From Otis tarda (Eukaryota > Chordata > Aves > Otidiformes > Otididae), in the NCBI GenBank assembly GCA_026413225.1, contig CM048552.1, positions 215,536,553 through 215,600,552 on the forward strand: a stretch of DNA of 64,000 nucleotides. The letters run 5' to 3'. The notes below the pieces were generated by a model. It saw nothing but the letters and a program-made list of their open reading frames with translations, made no database searches and was not told where the DNA came from. This document shows, piece after piece, positions 46,700 through 56,696 of this stretch (its first letter is position 1; every line of letters starts with the position of its first letter). The position numbers were made by a program, and so were the translations under genes.

Positions 46700-47400
46700 G
46701 GGGGATGGGTCCTCTCACTGGGGCTGGGGTCCCAACACGGGGGTTCGGGTGCTCATACTGGGGCTGGGATCCTGTCACTGGGGCTGGGGTCCCAACACGG
46801 GGGTTCGGGTGCTCATACTGGGGCTGGGATCCTCTCACTGGGGCTGGGGTCCCAACACGGGGGTTCAGGTGCTCATACTGGGGCTGGGATCCTGTCACTG
46901 GGGCTGGGGTCCCAACACGGGGGTTTGGGTGCTCATACTGGGACTGGGATCCTCTCACTGGGGCTGGGGTCCCAACACGGGGGTTTGGGTGCTCATACTG
47001 GGGCTGGGATCCTGTCACTGGGGCTGGGGTCCCAATACTGGGGCTGGGGTCCCATTGCTGGAGCTGGAGTCCTGTCACCAGGGTTGGGGGTCCTGATGCT
47101 GGGGTTGGTGCTGGGCACTGGGGTCCTGACATGGGGGCTGGGGTCTCCATACTGGGGTCCTATTGCTGGAACTGGAGTCCAGTCACTGGGGCTGGAGTTC
47201 CGATACTGGGATTGATGTGTGGATACTGGGGCTGAGGTCCCAGCACTGGGGCTGGGGTCTCAATGCAGGGGCTGGGGTCCTGACACCGGGGCTGGCATCC
47301 CGGCACAGGGATTGGGGTCCTGATACTGGGGTCCCCGCACTGGGGCTGGGGTCCCCACACTGGGCCCGGGGGGTTCACACCAGAGCCGGGGGGTGGAGGC
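46700..47400 (+). repeat. 60-bp minisatellite with 120-bp dimer structure
   Basis: Six near-perfect 60-bp units from 46711 to about 47070, each with CACTGGGGCTGGGGTCCC, AACACGGGGGTT and GTGCTCATACTGGGGCTGGG. The first words alternate strictly CCTCTCACT / CCTGTCACT at 46711, 46771, 46831, 46891, 46951 and 47011. From 47070 to 47400 the units decay to shorter GGGGCTGGGGTCC steps. Because 60 is a multiple of three, every frame stays open and translates as a 20-residue repeat; none is a gene. Confidence 0.95.
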
Positions 47401-47589
47401 TGCGCCGGGGGCTGGGGGCTGGGTTGGGATGGGCGCAGGGGGCAAATCCTGGGGCTGGGGGGCTGGCGGGGCTCAGGAGGGCTCAGACCCCAGCCCCACC
47501 CGGGCCTCAGGGTGCCCCCGCTCCCCCCCGTGTGTGTCCCCCTCCCCGCGTGGGGCCAGGCAGCCCCGTTCCCATGGCCTGTGGCCACC

Positions 47590-48195
47590 CCACCCACTGG
47601 GGAAACTGGGAGCAGTGGGGGCCAGTAGGGGAACTGGTGGGTACTGGGAAAATTGGGGGCACTGGGAGCACTGGGCACACTGGAGGGTACTGGCAGTGCT
47701 AGGAACACTGGGGGCACTGGGAGCACTGGGAGCACTGGCAGGTACTGGCAGTGCTAGGAGCACTGGGAACAATGAGGGGGCACTGGGAGCACTGGGGACA
47801 CTGGGGGCACTGGGAGCACTGAGAGGGGCACCGGGAGCACTGGAGGGTACTGGCAGTGCTGGGGGCACTGGGAACAATGAGGGAGCACTGGGGACACTGG
47901 GGGCACTGGAGGGTACTGGCAGTGCTAGGAACACTGGGGGCACTGGGAGCACTGGGAGCACTGGCAGGTACTGGCAGTGCTAGGAGCACTGGGAACAATG
48001 AGGGGGCACTGGGAGCACTGGGGACACTGGGGGCACTGGGAGCACTGGGGGCACCGGGAGCACTGAAGGGTACTGGCAGTGCTGGGGGCACTGGGAACAA
48101 TGAAGGGGCACTGGGGGCACTGGGAGCACTGGGCGGTACTGGGAGCACTGAGGGGACTCTGAGAGCACTGGTGTGCACTGGGCGGTACTGGTGTG
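47590..48195 (+). repeat. GGGAGCACT / GGGGGCACT nonamer array upstream of LAMTOR1
   Basis: About 600 bp of nine-base steps (GGGAGCACT, GGGGGCACT, GGGGACACT), with interspersed GGTACTGGCAGTGCT and GGAACAATGAGG blocks that define a longer unit near 100-150 bp. It ends about 150 bp before the LAMTOR1 promoter boxes. Confidence 0.92.
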
Positions 48196-48342
48196 GACTG
48201 GGCGCACCGGCTGGGCCCAGACGCGCGGGGACGCCCACACGTGCCCGCGCACGCACAAACGCACCGCCCACGCCCGCGCGCCGCACGCACCCGCGAGCTC
48301 CCCCCGCCCCGCGACGCCCGCAGGCGCGGTCCCGGCGCCGCT

Positions 48343-48575
48343 CACGTGACGGAGGGCGCGGCCTAGGGGCGGGGTCGGCGCCCGCCCTCCGCTCCGATTG
48401 GCTCCCGTTCACGTGACGGTGGCGCTTTCAGGAGCGGCGGAGGGGGCCGCGAGCCCTCTCCCTTCCCATTGGCTCCCCCCGCCCACGTGACGGGATGTTG
48501 GGTCACGGGACCGGCGGCGGCGGCGGCGGGGGGGGGTCCGCGGCTCCGCCTCCCTGCCCCCCCGCTTCACGTGAC
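48343..48575 (+). promoter_or_regulatory. LAMTOR1: LAMTOR1 promoter with four CACGTGAC (CLEAR-type) boxes
   Basis: CACGTGAC occurs at 48343-48350, 48410-48417, 48484-48491 and 48568-48575. Three of them are preceded by T, giving the palindrome TCACGTGA. Two inverted CCAAT boxes (ATTGG at 48397-48401 and 48468-48472) each lie 10-20 bp before a CACGTGAC, so ATTGGCTCCC plus box looks like a duplicated module. GTCACGTGAC is the CLEAR element bound by TFEB/TFE3/MITF; USF1/2 also bind CACGTGAC. No TATA box is seen. Confidence 0.65.
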
Positions 48576-48644
48576 CGGGGCGGCCGGGCCCTTCCCGGAC
48601 ACCGTAGCGGCGCCGCGCCCGGCCGGGCCCTGCTGCGCCTCGCC

Positions 48645-51600
48645 ATGGGCTGCTGCTACAGCAGCGAGGCCGAGGCCTCCGACCAGGTGGGGCCCGGGGG
48701 CGGCGGGGGGATAGCGGCCGGGTTCCCGGTGGGCCGCGGCCCCGCCGTGGGAGGGGAACGGGGGAACCGGTAACCCCGGCCGCAGAGCCCCGCGGGGACG
48801 AGCTGGCCGTCGTGGCTCGGTGGTGCCGGGCTCCGGAGTGACCGGTACCCGCCCCCGAAGAAACCGTGGCCGTGCCAAACGAGCCGTCCCCCCCCCCCCC
48901 CGGCAGAGCCCGGTTTGCGGCTCGGAGCCCCGGGGCCGAGCGTTCGGAGCGGTGCCAGATTTTTTTTTTTTTTTTCTTTCCTGGGACGGGAGCGGCCGTG
49001 CTGCGGGAAGGGGGGGCGGTGTAAAACCGGCGCTGGCGCCTGTCCCGCGGAAACTTCACCCGCGGCTGCGGCCGGCCCGGCCCCGACGGCTCGGCCCCGG
49101 GGGAGCCCGGCCCTGGCGCTCCCGGGGGGGCCGGATCCCGGCGGCGTTTGGGGAGGGGGCAGGACGCTGCCGGCCGGGGAGGAGCCGAGGGTGTCACCGA
49201 ATTGTGACCGGGTGGCAGGCGGCCTGTGCCCGCTCCCGCCGGGCTCTTCCTGCTCGGCCTCGCCCGGTGTGAGCCGCGGCTGGGGGCTCTGCGCCCCCGG
49301 AGCTGGGGTGGGGGGGGAACGTCCCCTGCGGCTCCGCTCCCCGCTCCGGGCACCCCCCTGCCCCTGGGCCGCCGCCGGTGGGGCTCCCCTGGCGCTGGCC
49401 ACGCAGTGACACGGAGGAGCCGCGGCCCGTGCCGGCGCGGTTTGGGACGCCACGGGTGCGCCCTCGTCGGCGGCGAGGATTTTGGGTGGGACGCCCGCAC
49501 CGCTTCGTCCGCTCGGCTGCTCTGGCCCCGCTGCTGCGTGCTGCCTGACTTCGGCCGCGCTTCCCTCCCTTCCGGAGGGTTTTGGGGGTGAAAAGCAAAG
49601 GGACTGGCGCAGCGGGGCCCGGCCGTGCCGGCGTCGCGCCGGGCAGGACTCGCCCCGTCCGGCGGGGCCGCGGGAACCGGGCTGACCCCCCTCCCGCCTT
49701 TCCCCCCCAGGAGGAGGAGACGAAGCGGCTGCTGGAGCCGGCGGCCAGCCCGCCCAACAAGGTGCTGAACGGAGCGGAGCAGAGCTACCACAACCTCCCG
49801 TCGGCGCGCACCGACGAGCAGGCCATGCTCTCCTCCATCCTCGCCAAAACCGCCATGTGAGCCTCACGCGGAACCGCCTCGGCGCCGCGGGGCGGGCGGG
49901 TGCCGCGGCCGGGCTGGGCGCAGCGTCCGGGGGGACCCTGGCGCGCTGTCGGGCGCGTCGCGGCGGCCTCCCCGCGGGTCTGCCCGGCCGGAGGCGCCGA
50001 GGGGCCGTGGGTCGCTGCGGCGGCGCCCCCCATGTCCCTCCGGCAGCCTGCGTGGGGGTGGGCTGCTCCCCTCCCTCCGATTTGAGCCCCGCGGGGACGA
50101 GAGCCTGGGTGCGAGGTGACCCCTTGGCTCTGTTGGGCTGGGAAGGGGGGCAGGGGCTGCTGGGGAGCCCCCAGCTCCAAACTGGGGCGAGCAAGCGAGT
50201 CCTGGGGGATGCGGAGAGGGGGATGGGGGCAGCAGTGGCGGCTGCGTGCCGAGGTCCCTGGGACCGCAGGAGGCCGCGGAGCAAAGCCCCCCGCCCTCGT
50301 GGGAGGGGGCTGGGGGGATGCGACGAGCCGGCCGCGGTGAGACCCCCTCCCCCCCGCCCCTCGTCTTGTGCCTCTGCAGCAACATCATCGACGTGTCGGC
50401 AGCGGATTCGCAGGGCATGGAGCAGCACGAGTACATGGACAGAGCCAGGCAGTACAGGTGGGACGCGCGGCCCCCCCGGAACCGCGGCCTCGGCGTTTCG
50501 GCCCCGGCAGGGCAGCTCCGCGCGCCCAGGGAGGTGCCGCTCGGCCGCGCTCCTCCCCTCCCGGCAGCGCTGGGTGAGGCCCGCGGCGGTGCCAGCGGCG
50601 GGGCGCTCGTCCCGGCTGCGCGCTCGGCGAGGGCGGCCGCGCACAAAGGGCCCCTGTGTTTGGGTTCCTGGTTTGTTTTTCGTTTTCTCCCCCCGCCTGG
50701 CACTCGGGGCAGACGGCGGGTGGCTGGGTGCGCCCGCTGCCACGTGAAAGGCGCCGGCCGGCGGCGCGGCTCTCCCGGCTCCGTCTCGGCGCTGCCGGCG
50801 CCCGTGGGCACGGCGCCCGGGTCCCGCTGCGTCCCGTGGCTCCCGGGGTGGGCCGGGGGGGCTGCCCCCCCGCCACGGTTCCGGCGCCGAGCCCCGCCGC
50901 CCTCCGCTCCACAGCACGCGCCTGGCCATGCTGAGCAACAACCTGACGCACTGGAAGAAGCTCCCGCTGCTGCCGTCCCTGACCAGCCAGCCGCACCAAG
51001 TGCTCGCCAGCGACCCCGTCCCCTTCGCAGACCTGCAGCAGGTGAGCGGGGCGGGGGCCCTCCGGAGGTCCCGGAGCAGCGGCGGCGCCTGGAGCGACTG
51101 CTCCGGCTTTTCTGCGGCGGCCTGGCCGGATCCCGGCGGCCGCTGTCGGCGCAGCCTCTCCGGAGGAACGCGGCTCGTCCCGCGGCTCCCGGAGTCGCGG
51201 TGCTGCCGGGCGACGCGGAAACACCCCGAGCGTCACGCAGCGCTGTGCGGACTCGCGAGCACGGAAAGCAGAGCCCGGTCGCGGGTTTCCAGCGCGGTGC
51301 CCGCGCGCAGGCGGCGGCTCTGTGCTCCCGGGGAGCCCCGCGCCGCTTTTGCGGAAGGCACTGCCGGGAAAACGCTCTTCCTCGCGCGCGGGAGCTGCCT
51401 CCTGGCCCGTCCAGCGCGTTTTCCGGCCCCGGTTTGCTCCCAGCTGCGTTTCCCTGCTCCCCTTGCCGATCCCCGGCCCCAAACGCACCGGCGGGGGTGG
51501 TTTTTGGGGTTTTGTTTTTGGGGGTGGCGGCGCTGGCCGGAGCCGCCGCTGAGCCGGCCGCCGTGCTTGCGCCCGCAGGTGTCCCGGATAGCTGCCTACG

Positions 51601-51671
51601 CCTTCAGCGCGCTCTCACAGATCCGCGTCGACGCCAAAGAAGAACTGGTTGTACAGTTTGGCATCCCCTGA
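48645..51671 (+). CDS. LAMTOR1: LAMTOR1 (p18), Ragulator scaffold
   Basis: Lipid-anchored late-endosomal/lysosomal scaffold that holds the Ragulator complex and recruits Rag GTPases and mTORC1. Coding exons: 48645-48686, 49711-49856, 50380-50457, 50915-51041 and 51579-51671 (stop TGA), all in phase, 161 residues, the same as human. The N terminus [10 protein letters not shown] has Gly2 for myristoylation and Cys3/Cys4 for palmitoylation. Conserved blocks include [49 protein letters not shown] and the C terminus [11 protein letters not shown]. The codon split between exons 2 and 3 reads ATC (Ile) where mammals have Ser, because the last exon base is T rather than the usual G. No AATAAA follows; a GATAAA variant lies at 52149-52154. 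The introns show no arrays. Confidence 0.97.
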
Positions 51672-52689
51672 GCCCGCCCCGCAGCGCCACGGCTTCACCG
51701 CTTCTGGGTTGTTTTTTGGGTTTTGGTTTTTTTTCTTTCTGTTTTCCCTTTTTTTTTTTGTCTCTATTTCCCCTCTCCCCCCTCCCCACGGCGCCGCGGC
51801 AGAACTTGTACAGACGCCCAGTTTCCCGCTAACGGCCGGGACGCCCGCGGCGCTGCTCGGGGGCTTTTCCCCGCGGGTGGGCGGGTGCGGGGAGGGGGCC
51901 GCGTTTCGCCGCGCGTGGGGATGACCACAAAGGGAACGGCGGCCGGCGCGGGGAGCCCGCGGCGTGGCTGCGCGCCGCGCCGGGGCAGGGCAGGCTCGGG
52001 GCCGGGGCCGAGCTGCCGCGGAGGTGACGCTCTGCGCGGGACCCGGCGCTTCTGACACGTCTCCACTCGTTTTTACATGTTTGGACCTTTATTTTGGTGG
52101 TGTGGTTTGGTTTTTTTTTTTAATTATTATTATTTTTCGGCCACAGTAGATAAAACCACATTCAGCCAGCGCCCGTCTCCTCTGTTCTGCGGCAGCCGCA
52201 GCGTGGAGGCGGCGGGGCGCCCGCCGGTGCGTGCTGGGGGACGCGTCCCCCGTCCCTTGAGGGAGCGGGGACAGGGATTTGGGGAGGGACTTAGGGACAG
52301 CTCTTGCCTGTGTTCCGGTTATGGGACACACCGCAGAGCCCCACTCCAGTCTCCCAGCTGGCTACTGGGAGTCACTGGGACTCACTGAACCTGCTCCTTG
52401 AGTCCCCCACTGCCCTGGCCGGGTGGGTTTGGGAGCTGGGGGCGCTGGGGCTTTCCTTGCGCCCCAGCTCCCTCTCCCTGCGGTGCCGGTGTCCCCCGTG
52501 TCTCCCCCGCCACCTACGTCACTCCGAAGCTGGGGTGGGGGTCTCGGCGTCTGGGGGTCCCCCCTGTTTCTCCTTGCCGTGTGGGGCCCGGCATTGGGGG
52601 TGTCCTCGCGGTCTGGCCTGGTCGCCCTGCGGAAGGGGGTGACGGTGTGGGGGGTCAGTGGGGTGTGGGGGCTCTCCCCCTGCTCCCAT

Positions 52690-53265
52690 GGGGGGGGGGG
52701 TCCTGTAGCCCCTCTGCTCCTCCGTGGGGCTCCTGGGCTGGGGGTGATGAGGGGCTGGGGTGGGGGGACAGGGTGGGGGTCCCGCAGGGGGGCTGGAGGG
52801 GTCCCGTGGGGGGAGCGGGGTCCCGTGGGGGGAGCGGGGTCCCGTGGGGCTGTGCCCACCCTCCATGTAGGTGATGGGGCAGAAGTTGAGGGGAGGTGGG
52901 AGACAAGCTCGGAGTTCCCCTCCCGCCCCGCGTGTCCCCTGCCCCACCGTGGGCCTCACACCCACCCCCTCCCGTGTCGTCCCCCCACCGTCTGTCCCGC
53001 CCCCCCCCCCCCCCCCCCCCCCGCGGAGCCCCCGGCCCCACGCGTGTCCCCGTACCCCCCCATGTCCCCGACCCCCCTCCCCAGAGCCCCCGGCCCCACG
53101 CGTGTCCCCGTACCCCCCACGGGAGCCCCCACATGTCCCCGACCCCCCCTCCCCAGAGCCCCCGGCCCCACGCGTGTCCCCGTACCCCCCACAGGAGCCC
53201 CCCACATATCCCCGACCCCCCCCTCCCCGGAGCCCCCGGCCCCACGCGTGTCCCCGTTACCTTTC
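52690..53265 (+). repeat. C-rich tandem units and a 23-base C run between LAMTOR1 and NUMA1
   Basis: Two parts. 52790-52850 repeats GGGGTCCCGTGGGGGGAGC. 53030-53265 has about four units near 60-70 bp containing CCCCCGGCCCCACGCGTGTC, CCCGTACCCCCCA and CATGTCCCCGACCCCCC. Between them, 53000-53022 is an unbroken run of 23 C. Confidence 0.85.
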
Positions 53266-53318
53266 ACCGCCCTCCCCGCCGTCGCCCAGGCAACCGCCCC
53301 CCCGCCCCTTCCCGCCAC

Positions 53319-53480
53319 TCTCGCGAGATCCCGGCCGCGCGCAGGGGCCGCCGGGAGTTGTAGTTTTTCCCCCGCACTCTGCGCCCGCCCACGTGACGGC
53401 GGCGGCCAATGGGGAGGCGGCGGGGGCGGGCGCCGCCATTTGAATCCGGACGGCGGCGGCGGGGGCGCGGCCCCAGTACG
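53319..53480 (+). promoter_or_regulatory. NUMA1: Probable NUMA1 promoter and first non-coding exon
   Basis: Dense set of known CpG-promoter motifs: TCTCGCGAGA (53319-53328), GGGAGTTGTAGT (53353-53364, reverse of ACTACAACTCCC, the ZNF143/THAP11 type), CACGTGAC (53390-53397), CCAAT (53406-53410) and a YY1-type GCCGCCATTTG (53432-53442). A donor-like GTACGG follows at 53481. The first coding exon begins at an acceptor 3.2 kb downstream, so a non-coding exon near 53430-53480 is plausible but not proven. Confidence 0.55.
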
Positions 53481-54349
53481 GTACGGGGGGGGGCGGGGGC
53501 ACCGGGGAGGCGGACATCGTGGGGCAGGGGGGCGCGGGGTCACCGGTGCTTCCCGCAGCCGGGCCGAGGCCTCAGCGGGGGCCTGGGCCTCGAGTGGGGC
53601 CGGTGCCCGGGGCTGGTGTCGCCGTCCCGGGGTGCCCGGCGCCGGTGCTCGCTGAGGCCCGGCTGTGCGGGTCGGTGGGGCCGAGCACCTCCCCCCCGCA
53701 CCTCGCTGGTCGCCGCCATTTGACAGCCCAGCCCCGGGCACCCCGCGGCTCCCCGGGCCCAGCACCGGGCGCTCCCGGCCGCCGGACGGGCGCGGTGCCG
53801 CGGGTCCCCACTCGCTTTGCCGGGCGCCTCGGCCGGGCGCGTCCCGGCCTCCGCTTCCCCCGCTGCCGCGGCCGGTTTAACGGAACCTCCCCGGTGTCCA
53901 GCGCTGCGCTGGGGGCGGCCCCAGCCCGAGGCCCCGGCTCTGCTGGAGCAGCCCAGATGCCGCGGGGATGGGCTCCCCAGGGTCTCCGGGGCGGCAGCGA
54001 GGGCTCCGCAGGTGCGGGCAGGGCTCGCCGTTCCTGCCGGGAGCGGGGGTCTCGCAGCCGCTTCCCTGGCGAGCGGCCGTCTCCGCCGGCGGTGGGTCGC
54101 GACGCCGCTCTGGTCCCCGTCGAATCCCTGGCAGCTCCAGGGGGGGAATGTTTGGGGAACCGGCCAGGATGTGGCTCCAGCTGGGTTAGCGGGAGATGGG
54201 GGCTGGCAGCGGGGGTCCCCAGCACCCTTCCCCGCCGAGCCCCCCGCTCCCTGCCAGCAGCCGGGGCCGGCAGCAGGTCCGTGACTGGCATCAGTCAGAG
54301 GGGCTCTGCCAGCCCCTCCGCTGCCTGACGGGGCGACGGCAGCGAGCGC

Positions 54350-54565
54350 ACCCACGGCCGCGGGTCAGCCGCGACCCCTTCCCCTTCCCCGCAGGTCAGC
54401 CGCGACCCCTTCCCCACGGGTCACGAGTGGCCCCTTCCCCGTGGCTGCGGGTCAGCCGCGACCCCTTCCCCGCGGGTCAGCCGTGACCCCTTCCCCACGG
54501 GTCACGAGTGGCCCCTTCCCCGTGGCCGCGGGTCAGCCGCGACCCCTTCCCCGTGGCCGCCCTGG
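54350..54565 (+). repeat. GGTCAGCCGCGACCCCTTCCCC array in the NUMA1 5' intron
   Basis: Five to six units of 35-45 bp containing CGGGTCAGCCGCGACCCC, TTCCCCACGGGTCACGAG and TGGCCCCTTCCCCGTGG. Confidence 0.85.
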
Positions 54566-54569
54566 CGCT

Positions 54570-56660
54570 GGCTTTCTGCGCCGTGCGCCTTTAACGAGCG
54601 CGGCCTCGGCGCGGCGGTGACGTGGGGTGGCCCAGGGCCAGGAAGGGGAACCGTCGTCGCCCGCCAGCCCAGCCAGGAGAGAAGCCCAACAACTTTTCTT
54701 TTGTGCGTGGTCGCTGGCTCCGCGGCCCTTCGCGGCCGCCAGCGCTCATGGCGGATTAAACCCCGCGCGCCGACGGCGGCCGCGCGCCCCCGGTAAGGCC
54801 CGAACAAAGACTTTCTCCTTCTTCCTTGTTTGTTCTCAGCTGGGCTGGGGAGGAGGAGGAGGGAGGCGGGGGAGGCCAAGCTCGCCTTCTCCCAGCCCCG
54901 GCGCCTCGCCGTGGCGTGCGGCTCCCGCCCCGGCACCCCGCGAGCCCCCCGGCTGCCGAGCCCCCGCTCGCGTCGGGCCGCGGGCGGCTGGGTTGCGTTC
55001 GCCAACATCCGGGAGCTCGAGCTCCGGGGTGGCGGCCGTGTTTTTCCGCCCCCCCCCCCCACCGCCGCTGTCGTCGCCGCCTTCTCCCCACGCCGGCCGT
55101 GGGTCCGTCCCCGAGGAAGGGGGCTGCCGTGGGTCGCCCGCCCTGCCTGGGTGAGCTGTTGGGCCTGTCCTGCGGTGGGACCCCCCCGTCCCGGGACAGC
55201 TGGGGCGCTGCGGGCGCGTCCCTCCGGCAGGTTGGCACGTCGGGAGCTCCGGAGGCGCGGGCTTGCGTAACGCCGTGTTTTGACCGGAGCGGGCGCTGGG
55301 GAAAACGACGAAGGACAACGCCACCGCGGCGTCACGGCCGGGGCTCGTCCCCGCTCCCGGCGGACCCTTCCCTGCCGACCTCCGCTCCCCTCCCCGGGGG
55401 CGCGGCTGGAAAGCAGTCGCCGCTTTGCGCTGAGCTCCCCAACCGCTTCCCCTCCGCCGTCGCGCGGGTCCAGGCGTAGCGCGAGCGGCGTCTCCCCGCG
55501 GACGGTCGTGTTGCGGTCTCTGGCGCTCGGGGAAGCCGATGTCGCCGGCGACGAGCCAGCCCGTGAGAGGGGCCGCACTGCACCCCCGCCGTGGGGCCGG
55601 AGGGGCGGCGGGCGCCCAGAGGCTGCGCGGGCAGAGGAGCTGGTTGATTTTTGGCGGGGGCCGCGTTTGGCCCCCACTTCTGCTCAGGTCTGCTCCCAGC
55701 AGCTCCCTCGCCGGGAGGATTACCGGGCCGGCACCGGGGACGGGCGGCGCGGAGGCAAAGGTCGCGGCGGAGGGGACCTGGCAGCGATCCTGGCGCGTCC
55801 CCGCTCCCACCCTGCGCGGCGACGCGGGTCCCTCTCCTCAGCGCCCGCAGCAGCAGCGGGACGCGGAGCTGGCAGCGCTCCGGTGGCTTGGCTGCCGCCT
55901 CGCCGGGCTCGCGTGGGGCCGGCTGACCTTTGCGGGCTCCTTCCAGCCTCCGCAGCCGTGTCCCGGCCGGGTGGTGACAGCCGGGGGGGGGAGCGGGGAG
56001 CCCCGGCGCCCGTCCCACTGGTGTTCCGGGGGCCGCTGGCCGCGCAGCCGGGAGGAAGCCAGAGCAGCTGCGGGCAGGACCGCGGCGGGAGCTGAGCCCC
56101 GTCCCGGGCAGGGCCGGCTCTGGCCCCCAGCAGCCTGAGTTTTTCCTTTTTCTTCCTTTTTTTAACATGTCCCTCCCCCTGCCCCGGCCTGGCAGCCCGC
56201 GCTCTCTGCAGCTCCCGCTCTGCCGGCTGTCCTGCCCAGTTTGGGTGCTCCTCTGCCACTGGTCCCCAGTTCCCCCTCTGCTCCCAAGGGCCGTGCCACG
56301 GTCCGTGGCCGCTTCATCCACCGGGAACAGCTGCCTCTTGCGCGGCGCTGGTTTCTCTGGGGGTTTCTCTGGGGTTTCTCCCCGCTCTTGCTCACCCCAC
56401 AGGCCCCCCGCGATCTCGGCGCGGTGGGTGGGCAGGATCCCTCGGGGGGACGGCAGCCGCGCGGCGCTCGTTGGGATCCCGACCGCCGGGGTGAATCCCG
56501 GGGAGCTGCGGGACAGCAGCCGCTCCCCGCTCGGTTCCTGCTGTGCCCACAGATCCTCCCGGGATGGACACGGCTGCCTGGCGCTGTGCGCAAGCCGAAT
56601 ATTAATGTAATTACTGCTTCTGGCCTTAATTGTTTGTTGTTTTTTTTTTCTGTTGGCGTT
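54570..56660 (+). other. NUMA1 5' region before the first coding exon, no further feature seen
   Basis: GC-rich unique sequence. A small T/A-rich patch at 56600-56660 forms the branch/polypyrimidine region of the first coding exon. An additional non-coding exon could lie here but cannot be told from sequence alone. Confidence 0.5.
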
Positions 56661-56696
56661 CCTAGGTCCGGGCAGCGACCTGGCAGCCTCGCGAAG

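Noticed and set aside
46404..47235. Repetitive ORFs (20-residue period, TGAGVPTRGF) that look like a repeat protein
   Set aside because: They arise from a 60-bp minisatellite, a multiple of three, and are open in all three plus frames and on the minus strand. No start context, splice sites or homologue is evident.
51672..53300. Possible LRRC51 gene on the minus strand, expected from mammalian synteny
   Set aside because: No leucine-rich-repeat or other LRRC51-like residues are found in any frame; the ORFs there are proline/glycine-rich array translations.
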